A stretch of DNA of 64,000 bases from the NCBI RefSeq assembly GCF_005405225.1, contig NZ_BJDQ01000009.1, positions 1-64,000 of the forward strand. The letters are read 5' to 3'. Numbering within the stretch: the first letter of the stretch is position 1; each line of letters opens with the position of its first letter. The position numbers and the translations under genes are program-made. Below the pieces are notes generated by a model. That model searched no databases. It saw only the letters and a program-made list of their open reading frames with translations, and was not told where the DNA came from. Origin of the DNA: Enterococcus dongliensis (lineage in GTDB: Bacteria > Bacillota > Bacilli > Lactobacillales > Enterococcaceae). This document shows, piece after piece, positions 1-9,287 of the stretch.

Positions 1-69
1 ACGAAATGGAAGAAAAGTACTTTAATCATCTGTAAGTATCTGCTCTTTTCGTGTCTACTTTATTGACAT

Positions 70-144
70 CTATCCACCAGACTCATCAACTAGTTCCATC
101 GCACATTCAATGACGATTTCTTTATTTAAGCGAGAAGTTTTCAT
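70..144 (-). pseudogene. Truncated TetR-type regulator start (24 codons, then TAG)
   Basis: A good ribosome binding site (AGAGGGA) precedes an ATG at 144. The 24 codons read MKTSRLNKEIVIECAMELVD and ESGG, then a TAG at 72-70. This resembles the first helix of a TetR-family DNA-binding domain, normally about 190 residues long. None of the three frames beyond the stop carries the rest of the helix-turn-helix. I infer a regulator that lost its body by deletion or recombination. The remnant lies upstream of the galU terminator and is too short to bind DNA. The alternative, a genuine 24-residue peptide, cannot be excluded. Confidence 0.45.
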
Positions 145-266
145 TTGTCCCTCTTTTCATTATTGTTATTTTCAAAAGATATTATATAACAAAATGAATG
201 ATATATTCTATTAATCATATTGATAGTTAACATTAAATAAATCAATGATTCATTTATTTAAAACAA

Positions 267-294
267 CAAAAAAGCGCAGAAATCAATCTGCGCT
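267..294 (-). terminator. Rho-independent terminator of galU
   Basis: Arms AGCGCAGA (273-280) and TCTGCGCT (287-294) form an 8-bp stem with a 6-base loop. On the minus strand a run of six T follows (complement of 267-272). It lies just past the galU stop. Confidence 0.85.
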
Positions 295-300
295 TTTATA

Positions 301-1194
301 TTATTTTTTTACTTTGTTTTGTCCGCTTAATTCTTTGCCTAAAGCAATGATATAATCCTGTAATTTATCTTTGATCTCTGGATGTTTCAAGCCGTATTCA
401 ATGCTTGTTGTCATGAAACCAAATTTATCGCCTACATCGAATCGTTTTCCATTGAACTCATGAGCAAAAACTCGTTGTGTTTTATTTAATGTATCGATTG
501 CATCTGTTAATTGAATCTCATTTCCGGCACCTGGTTTTTGTGTAGCCAAAACGTCGAAGATTTCAGGAGTCAATAAGTAACGACCAATGATCGCTAAATT
601 ACTTGGTGCTTCTTTAGGTTTTGGTTTTTCTACAAAATTTTTCACGTTGAACAAGCCTTTAGCGACCTCTTCACCTGGATTGATGATTCCATATTTTGAC
701 GTTTCATCTTCTGGTACACGCATCACAGCAATCGTTGAGGCATGAGTTTGCTCGTAATCGTTCATCAATTGTTTCGTTAATGGCACTCGATCTTCCATCA
801 AGTCATCCCCTAGCATGACTACAAAAGGTTCATTTCCAACAAATGCACGAGCTTGTAGCACGGCATGTCCCAAACCTTTAGGGTGTGATTGACGGATAAA
901 GTGTAAATTCACATCGGTTGTTTCTTCAACTAATTTCAATAAATCTGTTTTGCCTTTTTCTTTTAGATTCATTTCTAATTCGATATTGGCATCAAAATGA
1001 TCCTCAATCGGACGTTTTGCTTTTCCTGTCACGATCAAAATATCTTCGATTCCAGAATTCAATGCTTCTTCCACGATAAATTGGATTGTTGGTTTATCAA
1101 CAATCGGCAGCATTTCTTTAGCCATTGCTTTAGTGGCTGGCAAAAATCTAGTTCCCAACCCAGCGGCTGGAATGACTGCTTTTTTTACTCGCAT
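301..1194 (-). CDS. galU: UTP-glucose-1-phosphate uridylyltransferase
   Basis: GalU makes UDP-glucose from UTP and glucose-1-phosphate in the cytosol. The product feeds glycolipid anchors, teichoic acid glycosylation and capsule precursors. The 297-residue length is normal. The nucleotidyltransferase signature [17 protein letters not shown] is near residue 12, followed by [17 protein letters not shown] near residue 126 supplies the metal-binding aspartate region, and VEKPKP near 188 is the usual sugar-binding loop. The gene lies 19 bases after gpsA on the same strand and ends in a strong terminator, so the two probably share a transcript. Identification is secure. Confidence 0.97.
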   Translation of the reverse strand: MRVKKAVIPAAGLGTRFLPATKAMAKEMLPIVDKPTIQFIVEEALNSGIEDILIVTGKAKRPIEDHFDANIELEMNLKEKGKTDLLKLVEETTDVNLHFIRQSHPKGLGHAVLQARAFVGNEPFVVMLGDDLMEDRVPLTKQLMNDYEQTHASTIAVMRVPEDETSKYGIINPGEEVAKGLFNVKNFVEKPKPKEAPSNLAIIGRYLLTPEIFDVLATQKPGAGNEIQLTDAIDTLNKTQRVFAHEFNGKRFDVGDKFGFMTTSIEYGLKHPEIKDKLQDYIIALGKELSGQNKVKK

Positions 1195-1213
1195 GACTCT
1201 TATCCCACACTTT

Positions 1214-2233
1214 CTATTCTAAAGTAAATTCATTTTCAAACGTACCTTCACGCATCATCAAATCGCGACAAGCTTGCCGGACGTCTTTATCATTGTATAG
1301 CACATCATAGATTGTCTCAGTAATCGGCATACTGACATTTAATCGATCAGCTAACTCTTTTGCTGCCTTTGTCGTTGAGACACCCTCAACAATCATGCCC
1401 ATATTGTCTAAAACTTCGTCTAATTTATGGCCCTTGCCTAAAAGATTCCCAGCACGCCAGTTTCGTGAATGGACTGATGTACATGTTACGATCAAATCGC
1501 CAACACCACTTAAACCGATAAAAGTCAGTGGATTTGCTCCCATCGCTACACCTAATCGGCTGATTTCTGCTAATCCTCGTGTCATGATGGCAGCTTTCGC
1601 ATCGTCACCATAAGAAAGACCATGTAAAGCGCCTGCACCTAAAGCGATGATATTTTTTAATGCCGCACCAGTTTCAACACCAATGACATCTGTATTGGTA
1701 TAGATTCTTAAATATTCATTCATGAATAATTTTTGTACATAAGTTGCTAAGGTCTCATCTTCACTAGCTGCTGTAATCGTTGTGATATCATGCACTGCTA
1801 CTTCTTCCGCATGACTAGGTCCTGATAAAACAACGACTCCTTGACGATGCTCTTGAGGAATTTCTTCTGTTAGAATTTCTGAGATACGTTTGTGGGTTTC
1901 TTGCTCTAGTCCCTTACTTGCATGGATGATTACAGGACTGTTTTCAACCACTTGGGCAAATTCTTGAGCAACCAACCGAACAGCCTTCGTTGGGATGACA
2001 AATAAAACAGCATCTGCATCTTTGACTGCACGTTCCAAACTTTTTTCTCCTCGAATACTTTCGGGGATTTTCAAGTCTGGCAAGTAATGTCGATTAGTAT
2101 GATAAGTATTGATCTCATCAATTTGTGCTTGGTTATTTCCCCAAAGTCTTACTTCATGACCATTTTCAGCTAAAACTTGTGCTAAAGCGGTCCCCCAAGA
2201 CCCCGGGCCTAAAACTGCTACTTTTTGTTTCAC
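1214..2233 (-). CDS. gpsA: NAD(P)+-dependent glycerol-3-phosphate dehydrogenase
   Basis: GpsA reduces dihydroxyacetone phosphate to sn-glycerol-3-phosphate, the backbone for phospholipids and lipoteichoic acid. The 339 residues begin with a Rossmann loop [17 protein letters not shown]; the second residue of the loop is proline where alanine is more usual. GPSHAEEV near 140 and [15 protein letters not shown] near 190, with the catalytic lysine, are diagnostic. Translation starts at GTG (2233), preceded by AGGAGG. A 137-base gap separates it from lgt, so it may have its own promoter, though none was firmly identified. Confidence 0.96.
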   Translation of the reverse strand: MKQKVAVLGPGSWGTALAQVLAENGHEVRLWGNNQAQIDEINTYHTNRHYLPDLKIPESIRGEKSLERAVKDADAVLFVIPTKAVRLVAQEFAQVVENSPVIIHASKGLEQETHKRISEILTEEIPQEHRQGVVVLSGPSHAEEVAVHDITTITAASEDETLATYVQKLFMNEYLRIYTNTDVIGVETGAALKNIIALGAGALHGLSYGDDAKAAIMTRGLAEISRLGVAMGANPLTFIGLSGVGDLIVTCTSVHSRNWRAGNLLGKGHKLDEVLDNMGMIVEGVSTTKAAKELADRLNVSMPITETIYDVLYNDKDVRQACRDLMMREGTFENEFTLE

Positions 2234-2370
2234 TGAGTGTTCCTCCTAGTTTACGTCTCATCTATACGCTTCAATTCTCCAAATAATTGGTAGAATCAGC
2301 CACTTTAATCATGTGATTGGTTTTTCGAACCTTCTTCTTTATCATAACACAGGCTGTTAACAACTCAGGC

Positions 2371-3201
2371 TTAAATTAAAGCTTGATTAATTCCTTTATC
2401 ACGTTCATATAACTTAATATTCGTATTTTTTTTACGACGGTAATACAACAGAACAAGCCCGCCAACAAAAAGAAGCAACGACAATAATTGTGATACGCGA
2501 ATCCCACCAAATAAGTAGAGACTATCCGTTCGCATTCCTTCAATAAAGAAGCGACCAAAACTATACCACGTCACATATCCTAAAAATAGTTCCCCACGTT
2601 TGGTGGTCCCATTTTTCCTAATAAATAAAATTAAGACAAATCCGATGAGACTCCATAGTGATTCATAAAGAAATGTCGGCTGACGGAATGCGCCATCAAT
2701 ATACATATTGTTAATAATAAATTGTGGCAAATGTAAATTTTCTAAAAAGCGGCGTGTCGTCTCCCCGCCATAGGCTTCATGGTTCATAAAATTCCCCCAT
2801 CGGCCCATAGCTTGCGCTAACATCACACCTGGTGAGACCACGTCTAGAAACAACCACGGATCAATAAAATGATAACGTGTATAAATAATCAAAACAATTA
2901 CAGCAGCGATCAAGCCGCCATAGATAGCTAATCCGCCATTGCGAATATTAAAAATCTGAACTGGATCAGCCAAATACGGCTCCAAATCAAATAAAACATA
3001 ATATAAACGTGCTCCGATAATTGCAATCGGTAATGCCCAAAGAATGAAATTGGTCATATCATCTTCTTTTAGACCCACTCTTAATGCCTCTCGAGTGGAC
3101 AGCCATAAAGCTAGGGCAATGCCTGAAACAATAATGATCGCGTACCAATAGATTTGTAGACCAAACAAGTCAAAGGCCACACGATTTACTTGTGCTAACA
3201 T
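2371..3201 (-). CDS. lgt: Prolipoprotein diacylglyceryl transferase
   Basis: Lgt is an integral membrane enzyme that transfers diacylglycerol from phosphatidylglycerol to the lipobox cysteine of prolipoproteins, the first step of lipoprotein maturation. The family signature GRWGNFMNHEAYGGE lies near residues 135-149, with the essential arginine and asparagine. About seven hydrophobic segments span the 276 residues, and a basic tail (YRRKKN) ends the protein. The ATG follows the hprK stop by one base, implying translational coupling. Two clients, PstS and LivK, are encoded in this window. Confidence 0.97.
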   Translation of the reverse strand: MLAQVNRVAFDLFGLQIYWYAIIIVSGIALALWLSTREALRVGLKEDDMTNFILWALPIAIIGARLYYVLFDLEPYLADPVQIFNIRNGGLAIYGGLIAAVIVLIIYTRYHFIDPWLFLDVVSPGVMLAQAMGRWGNFMNHEAYGGETTRRFLENLHLPQFIINNMYIDGAFRQPTFLYESLWSLIGFVLILFIRKNGTTKRGELFLGYVTWYSFGRFFIEGMRTDSLYLFGGIRVSQLLSLLLFVGGLVLLYYRRKKNTNIKLYERDKGINQALI

Positions 3202-3202
3202 A

Positions 3203-4138
3203 TTACTGGCCCGAATTTTCTTCGATTAATTGGGTCAAGCGATTCTCAAAGGTCTTCGTCGCATCATACCCCATCGTACGTGCCCGGAAATTCATCGCCG
3301 CAACTTCGATGATGATTGCGACATTTCGACCAGTTTTTACTGGGATTTTTACTTGAGGTATCTTTACTTCAGCAATCTCAACTTCCGTATTGCCGCTTCC
3401 TAAGCGATCGTATTTTTTATCTTTCGACCAGCTTTCCAAATAGACTACCAATTGGACCGGCATCGAACCACGAACAGCGCTTGCACCAAAGAGATTCATC
3501 ACATCGATAATACCGATTCCACGGATTTCAATCAAATGTTGTAAAATTTTAGGCGGTTCCCCCACCAAAGTCAACTCATCTTGTTGATAAACATCGACAC
3601 GATCATCTGCGATCAGCCGATGTCCACGCTTGACCAGTTCCAAAGCCGTTTCACTTTTACCGATGCCGCTATCTCCTTGAATCAATACGCCTAACCCATA
3701 AACATCTACCAACACACCATGAACACTAGTCCGCGGTGCTAAGCCGCCATTTAAAAAGCTGGAAATCTCGCCTAATAAACGTGAGGTAGAAATTGGTGAA
3801 CTCAGTACTGGGATATTTCGCTCACTCGCAGCTGTAATCATTTCTTTAGGTGGTGTTAATCCTCGAGACACGATAAATGCAGGAGTATCATCGCTGCACA
3901 TCCGCCGCAAAACCATCAACCGTTCTTCCGGCATCATACGTTCTGCAAAGGTGATTTCTTTATTTCCAAAAAGTTGCAAACGGTCATGAGAATAGTAATT
4001 AAAATAACCCGTCAATTCCAATCCCGGACGAGAAATATCACCAGTAGTGATGATTCGTGTAAGACTTTCCTCATCACCAGTTACTACTTCCAATGAAAGT
4101 TTATCAACTAACTCTTTTACTCTAATTGTTTCAGCCAT
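3203..4138 (-). CDS. hprK: HPr kinase/phosphorylase
   Basis: HprK phosphorylates HPr of the sugar phosphotransferase system on Ser46 and removes that phosphate. It thereby drives CcpA-mediated carbon catabolite repression. The protein has 311 residues: an N-terminal domain (about 1-130) and a catalytic domain with Walker [10 protein letters not shown] near residue 155. The signature [20 protein letters not shown] lies near 204-223. The order hprK-lgt-gpsA-galU is conserved in many Firmicutes and is kept here. It is probably the first gene of its transcript; the 217 bases upstream contain no other gene. Confidence 0.97.
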   Translation of the reverse strand: MAETIRVKELVDKLSLEVVTGDEESLTRIITTGDISRPGLELTGYFNYYSHDRLQLFGNKEITFAERMMPEERLMVLRRMCSDDTPAFIVSRGLTPPKEMITAASERNIPVLSSPISTSRLLGEISSFLNGGLAPRTSVHGVLVDVYGLGVLIQGDSGIGKSETALELVKRGHRLIADDRVDVYQQDELTLVGEPPKILQHLIEIRGIGIIDVMNLFGASAVRGSMPVQLVVYLESWSKDKKYDRLGSGNTEVEIAEVKIPQVKIPVKTGRNVAIIIEVAAMNFRARTMGYDATKTFENRLTQLIEENSGQ

Positions 4139-4336
4139 ATAATCCCTCTTTTCTACGCTTCCGCTTTATTTTATCATTTTATCCACAGAGTGACTAGGCT
4201 CAGGCAACCTTCTCCAATAAGAATCAAAAAAGTGAGTGTTGAACTGATCAATGAAAGTAAAAATGATTTTGCTTAGTATCCCTGATTTCATCTAAAATTT
4301 TAATCTATTTACAATAAACCAAAAGATCCTGCCTAT

Positions 4337-4366
4337 AAAAAAACGGATAGGCTATTTACCTATCCG
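4337..4366 (-). terminator. Terminator of the liaXYZ operon
   Basis: Arms CGGATAGG (4344-4351) and CCTATCCG (4359-4366) form an 8-bp stem, followed on the minus strand by seven T (complement of 4337-4343). The distal arm overlaps the last codons of liaZ. Confidence 0.85.
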
Positions 4367-4718
4367 CGTATTTATCGATATTGTGCTCTGAAACGATCGC
4401 ATTGATAATCGCCATCACGACTGCTACTAGAATCGAAACAGTGAAGCTAGAGAAACCAAAGCGATAATTTCCTAATAAGTTAGAAGTCAATTGCAACATA
4501 CCAGCGCTGATCACAAAGCTAAACAGTCCAAGTGTCAAAATATTCAACGGCAGTGAAAGTAAGATCAAGATCGGTTTCACTAATGTATTCAAGATTGAGA
4601 GAACAAAGCTTGCGGCAATAGCCATCACCAGACTTTCCACATAAATATGCTCGGGGAAGAGCACAGATAGTGAAATAAAAATCAGTGCATTAGCTATCAA
4701 ACGCTGTAAGTATGTCAT
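4356..4718 (-). CDS. liaZ: LiaZ-like small membrane protein (phage holin 4 / YvlD family)
   Basis: This 120-residue protein is almost wholly hydrophobic, with four predicted membrane spans and the family motif LNTLVKPILILLSLPLNILT near residues 43-62. It belongs to the YvlD/phage_holin_4_2 family. In Enterococcus faecalis the homologue LiaZ is the last product of the liaXYZ operon, which responds to daptomycin and antimicrobial peptides through LiaFSR. Its start codon shares one base with the liaY stop (TAATG), so translation is coupled. The exact biochemical role of LiaZ is not known. The name rests on operon order as well as sequence. Confidence 0.88.
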   Translation of the reverse strand: MTYLQRLIANALIFISLSVLFPEHIYVESLVMAIAASFVLSILNTLVKPILILLSLPLNILTLGLFSFVISAGMLQLTSNLLGNYRFGFSSFTVSILVAVVMAIINAIVSEHNIDKYADR

Positions 4719-5035
4719 TAAAAGTCGCTCCAGTCGTCATCGTCAATTTTATCCGCTTTTTTACGTTGGCGGGATGTCTTCTTCTCATAGTTGTTGTAAT
4801 CATTATTTCCATAATAGGGATTGTTATGGCCATAAGAATCCCGACCTCTTGGGTTGGCGGGAATCACTAATGCTAACAAGATGTATAATACGATCGGCGC
4901 ACCGATCAAACCGAAACTTAAGAAAACATAAATCACACGAACGATCGTTGGATCAATACCAAAGTACTCGGCGATCCCGGCTAAGGTACCTGTCAGTACC
5001 ACATTTGTTCGTGACTTTTGTAATCTTTTTCGCAT
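4718..5035 (-). CDS. liaY: LiaY-like PspC-domain membrane protein
   Basis: The protein has 105 residues. Residues 5-60 form a PspC domain with the motif LAGIAEYFGIDPTIVRVIYV and a strong hydrophobic helix. The C-terminal 40 residues are polar and charged, ending DDDDWSDF. PspC proteins sense or transmit membrane stress. In enterococci LiaY is reported to link LiaX signalling to cardiolipin-domain remodelling. It is the middle gene of the operon, 24 bases after liaX and overlapping liaZ by one base. The acidic tail is suited to protein contact, which is inference. Confidence 0.9.
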   Translation of the reverse strand: MRKRLQKSRTNVVLTGTLAGIAEYFGIDPTIVRVIYVFLSFGLIGAPIVLYILLALVIPANPRGRDSYGHNNPYYGNNDYNNYEKKTSRQRKKADKIDDDDWSDF

Positions 5036-5059
5036 ATGAATCTTCCTTCCTTAGTATTC

Positions 5060-6604
5060 TTAATTATCAAAATCTTTCAAGAAAATACTTCCTGTCGTTG
5101 TTGACACATCGATTTTTGCCATTTTATCTGACACTCGACGGAATTGCAACAAGCGGTTCGTTTTTTCTTTCTTTTCTCTGATCACTTCATAATCTGACAG
5201 ACGGTCATTGATACTACCTAGATTCGTCTTAGCTAGACCTTCAAGACCAATCGTTTTATTCAAGGATACTTTAACATTCCCATTAACAGAACTAGCTTTG
5301 ATTTTTTGCAAATTATCATGACCTGCAGTTATTTTCACATCACCATTGACTAATGAAATACCATAATTTTGAATTGCTGCTTTAGTTGCGATACTGCCGT
5401 TGACCGTTTCAATGATGGAGTCTAAAATCTCTCCTTCACGAATCTCGATGTTGCCGTTGACTCCTTGAATCTCAAGCATCGTAGCATTGATCTGTTTAAA
5501 GCTGATATTGCCGTTTGTTGATTTGGCATAAACATCCTTAGCATCCATTTTTTCCACATTCAAATCACCATTTAGTAATTTTACCGCTACATGATCATAG
5601 GTGCGTTTTGGCAAGTAGAAAACTAATTCTGCTTGGACCCGTTTATTTGGAATCTGGAATGAGATATGTTCATCATTCACTTCGATTTGACTGCGTTCTA
5701 GTAAAGATTGGAGTGGTGTTGCCTCATTCATTTTACCATAAAGTTTGATTTTCGCATCTACTTTAATCGCCGCATCATCCCACGTTTTTAAGATGACTTT
5801 CCCATTGGCTAATTTGATATCTAGCAATGTCGGTTCAACATCGGTGTATAAGAATTGATGTTCAAATTTAGAAGTTACTAGGCCTGGAACCTTGACGTTG
5901 AAGTCTTTCCAATCAACATTTTCTTCAACTGTATCAGAAACTGTCTTCAATGTTTTTTTCATCAATCGACCTAATTGAATTCCTGCTTCGCCTAATTTTT
6001 CACCCACTTGCGAGAATGTTTCACTCGCTTGATCTTTCAAATCATCTGGTATATCAAAACGTGCTCGATTACGTTCTTTACGAGTGTCATTTTGATTGGA
6101 TTGGACATTTTTTAATTCTTCTTCTTGTTCGTGTGCTTGGTCATCCAAGTCAGCAAGTTGTTCTTTCAAACCGGTAATTTCAGCTTCCACGCTCTCACGA
6201 ATCGCTTCGTCTTCTTCTGACAATGTATCTAATTCTTCTTTTGTATCTAATTCCATCAGAATTTCTTCTTTTTCATGAAGTACCGCATGCAATTCTTTTT
6301 TCTTTTGATTGATCTCATCGATATGTACTGAGATCTGATTCGCTTCTGTTGCTAAATCATCGAAATATGCTTCAAGGTCTTCCAAGTCCTGTTCTTCGGA
6401 CCTTGAGTCTTCATCAGTCTCTGTTTCCCATTCATCGACTAAATTTGTTGCTTGGTCGCGATGGTAAGAATCTACTTTATCTGCTGCTTGTTTAATCTGT
6501 GCTTCATCTTTTGCCTTTGCCATACTTTCTAATAAATCTAAACCTTCTTCAGTGGATAGGATACCTTTTTTAACTAATTCTAAAATTCGTTGTCTTTCAT
6601 TCAT
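5060..6604 (-). CDS. liaX: LiaX-like envelope-stress sensor (DUF4097 protein)
   Basis: The N-terminus (about 1-45, MNERQRILELVKKGILSTEE) is a YvlB/SHOCT-like helical domain. An acidic, coiled-coil-rich linker runs over about residues 55-165. A C-terminal DUF4097 repeat domain (about 230-514) is rich in NGNI/NGDV motifs. In E. faecalis, LiaX is a surface-exposed or released sensor whose C-terminal domain restrains the LiaFSR response; C-terminal truncations give daptomycin resistance. The C-terminal domain is intact here. I chose the ATG at 6604 because GGAGG lies 7 bases before it; an upstream TTG at 6622 would add six residues. The length is 514 residues. Confidence 0.93.
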   Translation of the reverse strand: MNERQRILELVKKGILSTEEGLDLLESMAKAKDEAQIKQAADKVDSYHRDQATNLVDEWETETDEDSRSEEQDLEDLEAYFDDLATEANQISVHIDEINQKKKELHAVLHEKEEILMELDTKEELDTLSEEDEAIRESVEAEITGLKEQLADLDDQAHEQEEELKNVQSNQNDTRKERNRARFDIPDDLKDQASETFSQVGEKLGEAGIQLGRLMKKTLKTVSDTVEENVDWKDFNVKVPGLVTSKFEHQFLYTDVEPTLLDIKLANGKVILKTWDDAAIKVDAKIKLYGKMNEATPLQSLLERSQIEVNDEHISFQIPNKRVQAELVFYLPKRTYDHVAVKLLNGDLNVEKMDAKDVYAKSTNGNISFKQINATMLEIQGVNGNIEIREGEILDSIIETVNGSIATKAAIQNYGISLVNGDVKITAGHDNLQKIKASSVNGNVKVSLNKTIGLEGLAKTNLGSINDRLSDYEVIREKKEKTNRLLQFRRVSDKMAKIDVSTTTGSIFLKDFDN

Positions 6605-6654
6605 AGAAATTGCCTCCTTCAAAAAGCAAATAGCTTACTTTTGTTTACATTCAT

Positions 6655-6695
6655 ATTATGCAATGTTTCTGAGTATTTGTCATAGGACTAAAGAC
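6655..6695 (-). promoter_or_regulatory. Promoter of liaXYZ with possible LiaR site
   Basis: On the minus strand, ATGACA (6678-6683) and CATAAT (6655-6660) are 17 bases apart, each one base from consensus. The sequence TCTTTAGTCCTATGAC overlaps the -35 element and could bind the response regulator LiaR. The promoter is well supported by spacing; the LiaR assignment is a guess from position. Confidence 0.6.
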
Positions 6696-6775
6696 CCATC
6701 TTTTTATCCGACTTCATAAAGAGTCTCTTCTCCGATTCAGTCTGCCATTTTAAAATATCCATATAATTAGTTTAG

Positions 6776-6809
6776 AAAACGCCAGCTAGAATAATCCAGC
6801 TGGCGTTTT
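6776..6809 (-). terminator. Terminator after phoU
   Basis: Twelve-base arms AAAACGCCAGCT (6776-6787) and AGCTGGCGTTTT (6798-6809) are perfectly complementary around a 10-base loop, with T-rich flanks on both strands. It closes the pst-phoU transcript and insulates the lia promoter. Confidence 0.87.
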
Positions 6810-6811
6810 TT

Positions 6812-7489
6812 TTAAAAGGTCTCATTGCGATTGCTGTTAAGTTCTGTGATCTTGCCTGTTGCTAAGTAAACAATCCATTCACAAATATTGGTCACGTAAT
6901 CACCTACGCGTTCTAAATAACCTGCAACGTGCAGATAATCCGTTCCGCTGATGATTGTATCTGAGTCTTTTTCCATTTTATTCGTAGTCATATCATAAAT
7001 TTTTTGGAAATAATCATTGACGCGCTCATCCATTTTTGCAATCATGCGAGCATCTTTTTCATCAGTCTTCACATAGGCAATCAAAACATTGTCTACCATT
7101 TTTTTAACATAGTTGGACATCTCGTTGATTTCTTTTTCGACTTCTAAAATTCGCGGCAGTCCCTTTAAACGAATGGTTGATTTAGCGACAGATACTGCAT
7201 GATCTCCCATTCGTTCTAAGTCTGAACTAGCTTTCATAATCGTGATGATTGTGCGTAGATCTGTTGTGACTGGTTGTTGCAACGCGATCATTTCAAAACT
7301 TTTTTTCTCTAGGCGGACTTCCATGTCATTGATCTCGATATCGTGATCGATAACCTCTTGCGCTATTTTTTTGTCATGGTCAATGTATGAACGAACTGAT
7401 TTATGCACCGCACTTGAAACCATCATACCCATTTCATAAAACTGATTGTGAAGATTCAACAGTTCTTCTTCAAATTGTGTACGTAACAT
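6812..7489 (-). CDS. phoU: Phosphate transport regulator PhoU
   Basis: PhoU is a cytosolic helical protein that damps the phosphate-starvation response by linking the Pst transporter to the PhoR sensor kinase. The 225 residues show two repeated three-helix PhoU domains. The first metal-binding motif region reads SSDLERMGDHAVSVAK near residue 88 and the second AGYLERVGDYVTNICE near 190. It is the last gene of the pst operon, 100 bases after pstB2. A small hairpin in that gap (about 7531-7548) might reduce read-through. The assignment is secure. Confidence 0.96.
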   Translation of the reverse strand: MLRTQFEEELLNLHNQFYEMGMMVSSAVHKSVRSYIDHDKKIAQEVIDHDIEINDMEVRLEKKSFEMIALQQPVTTDLRTIITIMKASSDLERMGDHAVSVAKSTIRLKGLPRILEVEKEINEMSNYVKKMVDNVLIAYVKTDEKDARMIAKMDERVNDYFQKIYDMTTNKMEKDSDTIISGTDYLHVAGYLERVGDYVTNICEWIVYLATGKITELNSNRNETF

Positions 7490-7589
7490 CGTTGCCCTCC
7501 TTATAGTAATATAGTTATCTTCTGGATAAAAAGATCTGGCTGCTCACCAGAATAATCCATCAAGTAGACGAAATCTGCTCGTGGGTATC

Positions 7590-8345
7590 TTAGCCAAATT
7601 TTCCTGAGATATAATCTTCGGTCTCTTGTTTTGCTGGAGCTAAGAAAATTTTCTTCGTTTGATCAAATTCGATCAATTCTCCTTGTAAGAAAAAGGCCGT
7701 TCGATCGGAAATCCGTGAAGCTTGAGACATATTATGCGTTACGATGATGATTGTATAATTTTCTTTTAGTTCCAACAACATATTCTCGATCTTACCTGTT
7801 GATACAGGATCTAATGCGCTTGTTGGTTCATCCATTAAGATCACTTCAGGATTTACTGCCAACACCCGTGCGATACACACCCGCTGTTGCTGTCCACCAG
7901 ACAGTGATAAGGCACTTTCATGCAATTTGTCTTTCACATCATCCCAGACCGAAGCAGCTTTCAAACTTTCTTCCACTACTTGATCCAGTTTGTTTTTATC
8001 CTTTTCACCTTTTAATTTTAACCCATAAATGACATTTTCGTAAATTGAAAAGGGAAAGGGATTCGGTTGTTGGAAAACCATACCGATTTCTTTACGCAAG
8101 TTAACGGTATCTGTCTTAGGGCTGTAGATATCTTTGCCTTTATACATGACACTCCCGGTGATGGTCACACCAGGAATCAAATCATTCATTCGGTTCAATG
8201 ATCGTAAATACGTTGATTTTCCACAACCAGAAGGGCCAATCATCGCCGTGATCTCCCCTTTTTCAATTTCCATATCAATGCCTTTTAAAGCTTCTTTTTT
8301 ACCATAATATAAATGAAGGTCTTTGGAAGTAATAATCTTCGACAT
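7590..8345 (-). CDS. pstB2: Phosphate ABC transporter ATP-binding protein, copy 2
   Basis: PstB hydrolyses ATP to power phosphate import through PstC and PstA. The 251-residue protein has Walker [20 protein letters not shown] near residue 38, the Q-loop FQQPNPFP, the signature LSGGQQQR and Walker [14 protein letters not shown]. It is a paralogue of the adjacent upstream ATPase and starts 17 bases after it. Tandem pstB genes are common in lactic acid bacteria. Both copies keep all catalytic motifs, so neither is decaying. Whether they act as a heterodimer or are used under different conditions cannot be told from sequence. Confidence 0.95.
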   Translation of the reverse strand: MSKIITSKDLHLYYGKKEALKGIDMEIEKGEITAMIGPSGCGKSTYLRSLNRMNDLIPGVTITGSVMYKGKDIYSPKTDTVNLRKEIGMVFQQPNPFPFSIYENVIYGLKLKGEKDKNKLDQVVEESLKAASVWDDVKDKLHESALSLSGGQQQRVCIARVLAVNPEVILMDEPTSALDPVSTGKIENMLLELKENYTIIIVTHNMSQASRISDRTAFFLQGELIEFDQTKKIFLAPAKQETEDYISGKFG

Positions 8346-8362
8346 TCAATTTCCTCCGTCTC

Positions 8363-9163
8363 TTAACCAAAATGTCCTGATACATAATCTTCCGTTGCTT
8401 GGATTTTCGGCCGCGTAAAGATTTTTGCTGTCTCGTCATACTCAATGACGTGTCCTAAGTAAAAGAAGGCGGTGTAATCACTGATTCGAGCAGCTTGTTG
8501 CATATTGTGTGTCACGATAATGATTGTATAATTTTCTTTCAATTGAACCAATGTTTCTTCCACCGTACCAGTCGAAATCGGATCCAAAGCACTAGCAGGT
8601 TCATCGAGTAATAAAATATCTGGTTTCATTGCGATTGCTCGTGCGATACATAAGCGCTGTTGTTGTCCACCAGAAAGAGCCAACGCACTTTTATCTAAGT
8701 TATCTTTCACTTGATCCCACAAAGCCGCTTGCTTCAAACTTGTTTCAACGACTTCTTCTAATTGCTGCTTATCACGCATTCCATGCTGTTTCAATGCAAA
8801 AGTAATATTGTCGCGAATCGATTTGCTAAAAGGATTAGGGCGTTGGAACACCATACCGATTCGTTTACGCATCTCATAGACATCAATGTTTGACGCATTA
8901 ACATCTACATCTTTATACATGATCTTCCCATTGACTCGAGCACTTGCAATTCCATCATTCATCCGGTTTAGCGAACGTAGATATGTTGATTTTCCACAAC
9001 CAGAAGGGCCAATCAACGCAGTGATTTTATTTTTCTCAAATTCTAAATCGACGCCTTTAATGGCTTCATTGTCTCCATAAAAAACGTGTAGATCTTCTGT
9101 ATGCAACGCGATTTCACCAGGCATAGTGATCACGTTGCGTTCATCCCAATTGTATTCTTTCAT
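8363..9163 (-). CDS. pstB1: Phosphate ABC transporter ATP-binding protein, copy 1
   Basis: This is the first of two tandem PstB ATPases. Walker [20 protein letters not shown], the Q-loop FQRPNPFS, the signature LSGGQQQR and Walker [14 protein letters not shown] are all present. The Q-loop has arginine after FQ where copy 2 has glutamine. I chose the ATG at 9163 ([10 protein letters not shown]) because AGGAG lies 7 bases upstream; an in-frame ATG at 9196 lacks a ribosome binding site. The length is then 266 residues, slightly longer at the N-terminus than copy 2. Confidence 0.95.
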   Translation of the reverse strand: MKEYNWDERNVITMPGEIALHTEDLHVFYGDNEAIKGVDLEFEKNKITALIGPSGCGKSTYLRSLNRMNDGIASARVNGKIMYKDVDVNASNIDVYEMRKRIGMVFQRPNPFSKSIRDNITFALKQHGMRDKQQLEEVVETSLKQAALWDQVKDNLDKSALALSGGQQQRLCIARAIAMKPDILLLDEPASALDPISTGTVEETLVQLKENYTIIIVTHNMQQAARISDYTAFFYLGHVIEYDETAKIFTRPKIQATEDYVSGHFG

Positions 9164-9287
9164 TGAATTGCTCCTAATTTGTCTCAAAGTATCCATTAAA
9201 AAAATGGATCAACTGTCATCTAGTCACTCATTTGGCATTTTTTTTAATTGTAAAAATTATAGTTCTTATTTATTATTCGTCCATTTA

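Noticed and set aside
1-35. Plus-strand frame ending EMEEKYFNHL then TAA at 33-35
   Set aside because: It could be the tail of a gene beyond the window, but about ten residues cannot be assigned.
5060-6604. Repeated NGNI/NGDV motifs in LiaX as a DNA repeat
   Set aside because: The repetition is at protein level and normal for DUF4097 beta-helix domains.
7531-7548. Small hairpin TCTGG/CCAGA between pstB2 and phoU
   Set aside because: Only five base pairs with a mediocre T tract; not enough to call a terminator.
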